From Paractinoplanes lichenicola (GTDB lineage: Bacteria > Actinomycetota > Actinomycetes > Mycobacteriales > Micromonosporaceae), in the NCBI RefSeq assembly GCF_016785085.1, contig NZ_JAENHO010000001.1:744001-808000 (forward strand): 64,000 bases of DNA, in the 5' to 3' direction. The notes below the pieces were generated by a model, which saw only the letters and a list, made by a program, of their open reading frames with translations, was not told the DNA's origin and did no database searches. This document shows positions 63,045 to 64,000 of this stretch, piece by piece; the stretch's first letter is position 1, and the number at the start of each line of letters is the position of its first letter. The position numbers and the translations under genes are program-made.

Positions 63045-63653
63045 ATGATACGGATCCTCCTGGCCGAGGATATGCACATGGTGCGCGGTGCACTGGTGGC
63101 TCTGCTCAATCTGGAGGACGACCTGCAGGTGATCGCGGAACTGGAGCGCGGTGATCAGATCCTGAGCACGGCCCGCGAGCTCCGGCCCGACGTGGCGATC
63201 ATCGACATCGACCTCCCCGGCCTGGACGGTCTGAGCGCGGCCGAGCTGCTGCAGGCGCAGGTCCCCGACTGCCGCACCCTGATCCTGACGAGCCTCGGCC
63301 GCCCCGGCACGCTGCGCCGCGCGATGTCGGCCCGCGTCGCCGGCTTCCTCCTCAAGGACGCCCCGCCCAGCGAGCTGGCCCAGGCCGTGCGCCGGGTCGT
63401 CGCCGGCCAGCGGGTGGTCGACCCGCAGCTGGCCCTGGCCGCCTGGGGCGAGACGGACAGCCCGCTGACCACCCGCGAGACCGAGGTGCTGCAGCTGGCC
63501 GCCCAGGGCTCGGAGCCCCACGAGATCGCCAAGAGTCTGCGGCTCTCGGTCGGCACCGTCCGCAATTACCTCACCACCGTGGTGACGAAGCTGAACGCGC
63601 GCAACCGGGTCGACGCGATCCGCATCGCCCGCGAGTCCGGCTGGCTGGTGTGA
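63045..63653 (+). CDS. NarL/LuxR-type response regulator
   Basis: 202 residues, GGGGGAAG six bases before the ATG. The receiver domain has E8-D9, phosphoacceptor D54 (VAIIDIDLPG) and GFLLKDAPPSELAQAV with the conserved Lys. The LuxR HTH reads LTTRETEVLQLAAQGSEPHEIAKSLRLSVGTVRNYL. It is DesR-like. No kinase gene is in the window on either side. It converges with the partial gene at the right edge, with ten bases between the stops. Confidence 0.92.
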   Translation: MIRILLAEDMHMVRGALVALLNLEDDLQVIAELERGDQILSTARELRPDVAIIDIDLPGLDGLSAAELLQAQVPDCRTLILTSLGRPGTLRRAMSARVAGFLLKDAPPSELAQAVRRVVAGQRVVDPQLALAAWGETDSPLTTRETEVLQLAAQGSEPHEIAKSLRLSVGTVRNYLTTVVTKLNARNRVDAIRIARESGWLV

Positions 63654-63663
63654 CGGGCCCCGG

Positions 63664-64000
63664 TCAGCCGGCCGCCACCGTCATCCCCGCCCCGGCCAGA
63701 TAGCCCAGGATCGCCAGGGTCAGCTCGGCGGGCAACGGCAGCACCTCGACCATCGCGTCCGGCGTCATGGGCCAGGCCAGCAGCGACACCACCCACATGG
63801 CCTCGGGACGGTGAATCTCGACCCGGTGCTCCAGGGCGTGGCTCCGCACCACGAAGACGTCCTTGCGGACGGTGATCGTGACAGTGGGCCGCAGCCGCAC
63901 GCTTTGCTGGGCCGACAGCCGGACGAGCGAGAAGCGGGCGGTCCGGCCCTCCGGCACCACCGACAGCACCGGTCCCTTGAGGTCCTCCAGCGACAGCGTC
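63664..64000 (-). CDS. C-terminal part of a protein resembling the N-terminal domain of SagB-type peptide dehydrogenases (partial)
   Basis: The frame is open to the window edge, so the start is unseen. The visible end reads SLEDLKGPVLSVV, FSLVRLSAQQSVRLRP, RVEIHRPEAMWVVSLLAWP and LPLPAELTLAILGYLAGAGM, then a stop. This resembles the N-terminal winged-helix (RRE-like) region that precedes the nitroreductase domain in SagB/NADH-oxidase-type RiPP enzymes. In those the protein continues, while here it stops right after the domain. It could be a truncated or stand-alone form. Identification is tentative. Confidence 0.4.
   Translation of the reverse strand, partial: TLSLEDLKGPVLSVVPEGRTARFSLVRLSAQQSVRLRPTVTITVRKDVFVVRSHALEHRVEIHRPEAMWVVSLLAWPMTPDAMVEVLPLPAELTLAILGYLAGAGMTVAAG

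Noticed and set aside
62824..63048. 74-codon ORF overlapping the LuxR regulator start by ATGA
   Set aside because: No ribosome site, low-complexity Pro/Asp-rich translation and AT-richer sequence that more probably holds the regulator's promoter; kept only as a weak possibility.

Overview
The window is a GC-rich chromosomal stretch from an actinomycete, most probably a Micromonosporaceae (Actinoplanes-like) organism. I infer this from the codon use, a SARP regulator, DUF2510 and DUF6879 proteins, several mycothiol-linked families (DinB/DUF664, TIGR03086, Rv2466c-like) and the very frequent CGTACG hexamer. There are no rRNA, tRNA, CRISPR, phage or intact IS features. Positions and reading frames are read from the sequence. 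Family names are by recognition of motifs, without database searches.

Left part (1-13.6 kb): a SARP regulator running off the left edge; a secreted lysozyme-like protein; a polyprenyl-phosphate glycosyltransferase and a PIG-V-like membrane glycosyltransferase followed by an OmpR/HK two-component pair. Identical TTATC direct repeats lie before both halves of that set. Then come small membrane/DUF2510 proteins, a DinB protein, an HxlR/aldo-keto reductase divergent pair, a secreted M1 peptidase, and a GT2-TagF fusion.

Middle (13.7-37.2 kb): a tight four-gene operon (PaaK/CapK-like adenylate-forming enzyme, small barrel-like protein, GNAT, Acg-like nitroreductase) ending in a triplicated 49-bp repeat. 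Next are secreted enzymes (alpha/beta hydrolase, amidohydrolase, GH16-ricin, beta-propeller), a Ser/Thr kinase, an ArsR/SRPBCC/TIGR03086 operon with a frameshift, a PLD enzyme, a DHFR-like enzyme, an AraC regulator, a class A beta-lactamase and a CDF metal exporter. This part also holds gene fossils: FtsX permease, hydroxypyruvate isomerase, DoxX and an AraC tail.

Right-centre (37.2-56 kb): one minus-strand operon of about 14 kb with virtually no intergenic DNA. It encodes an alpha/beta hydrolase, two LLM flavin monooxygenases, a DszC/SfnB-like acyl-CoA-dehydrogenase-fold enzyme, a complete peptide-type ABC importer, a heterodimeric ABC exporter and a flavin reductase. A LysR gene sits upstream and a divergent ketopantoate reductase-rhodanese fusion plus FAD oxidase lies beyond it. 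A CCTA-N9-TAGG element precedes both the operon and the fusion gene. The set looks like uptake and two-component flavin-monooxygenase breakdown of an organosulfur or similar compound (inference). Several tandem repeats interrupt or join these genes while keeping frame. One 33-bp repeat forms a 60-codon ORF coupled at both ends by ATGA overlaps.

Right end (56-64 kb): a WXG-type cassette without ESX machinery; a MarR-controlled MFS / old yellow enzyme / Rv2466c-like cassette; a DUF6879 plus small DNA-methyltransferase pair; a LuxR response regulator; and a truncated protein resembling the N-terminal domain of SagB-type peptide dehydrogenases at the edge.
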